Source of the DNA: Oscillospiraceae bacterium | GTDB taxonomy: Bacteria > Bacillota > Clostridia > Oscillospirales > Oscillospiraceae | NCBI GenBank assembly: GCA_031288675.1 | Contig: JAITQY010000037.1 | Span: 1 to 5,278 of the forward strand | Direction: 5' to 3' | DNA: 5,278 bases | Shown: piece by piece, positions 5,263 to 5,278 of the stretch | How positions within the stretch are numbered: position 1 is the first letter of the stretch | How the letters are laid out: every line of letters begins with the position of its first letter | Translations under genes and position numbers: made by a program | Notes under the pieces: generated by a model | The model's database searches: none | Seen by the model: only the letters and a program-made list of their open reading frames with translations | What the model was told of the DNA's origin: nothing

Positions 5263-5278
5263 TGTCAGTACATAAGGT
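5262..5278 (+). CDS. Start of the next operon gene (partial)
   Basis: Only 17 bases are present: ATG plus four codons (MSVHK) before the window ends. The ATG shares one base with the aroB stop (TAATG) and has a strong GGAGG site, so it is cotranscribed with aroB. Another shikimate or aromatic-pathway gene such as aroA or aroC would be usual in this place, but five residues do not identify it. Confidence 0.75.

Overview
The window reads as chromosomal DNA of a Firmicutes-like anaerobe, probably Clostridia. This is inferred from strong AGGAGG-type ribosome binding sites, AT-rich intergenic DNA around moderate-GC genes, TTGACA/TATAAT-type promoters, and a secreted protein with S-layer-homology (SLH), Ig-like (Big2) and InlB-type repeat domains. 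No rRNA, tRNA, CRISPR array or insertion sequence is visible.

Layout. Positions 3144 down to 1 (minus strand) are one open frame of 1048 codons that runs off the left edge. It encodes a large surface protein: signal peptide, a long unrecognised helical region with repeated LP-rich motifs, a Big2 domain, an InlB-like repeat, a polyglycine linker and SLH modules. A single in-frame TGA at 2598-2596 (codon 183) interrupts it, while the following 865 codons stay open in the same frame. Positions 3145-3523 are AT-rich regulatory DNA without a gene. They hold a possible extended -10 promoter and three copies of an 18-bp, partly palindromic, TetR-operator-like element. Positions 3877-3590 (minus) encode a 95-residue HigA-like XRE-family helix-turn-helix protein with its own promoter, a palindromic operator in that promoter and a terminator; no toxin gene lies beside it.

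The right part is an aromatic amino acid operon on the plus strand. A consensus promoter (3971-3999) reads into a leader that encodes a 27-residue peptide rich in Phe and Tyr (4032-4115). After the peptide come alternative RNA pairings and an 11-bp intrinsic terminator (4146-4181), directly before aroB (3-dehydroquinate synthase, 4195-5262). A further gene starts at 5262 with its own good ribosome binding site and overlaps the aroB stop by one base. This is the arrangement of ribosome-mediated transcription attenuation: low charged tRNA-Phe (or tRNA-Tyr) would stall the ribosome in the leader and let transcription reach the shikimate genes. The attenuator is the most interesting item in the window. 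The isolated TGA in the surface protein gene and the operator-like repeats upstream of it come next.
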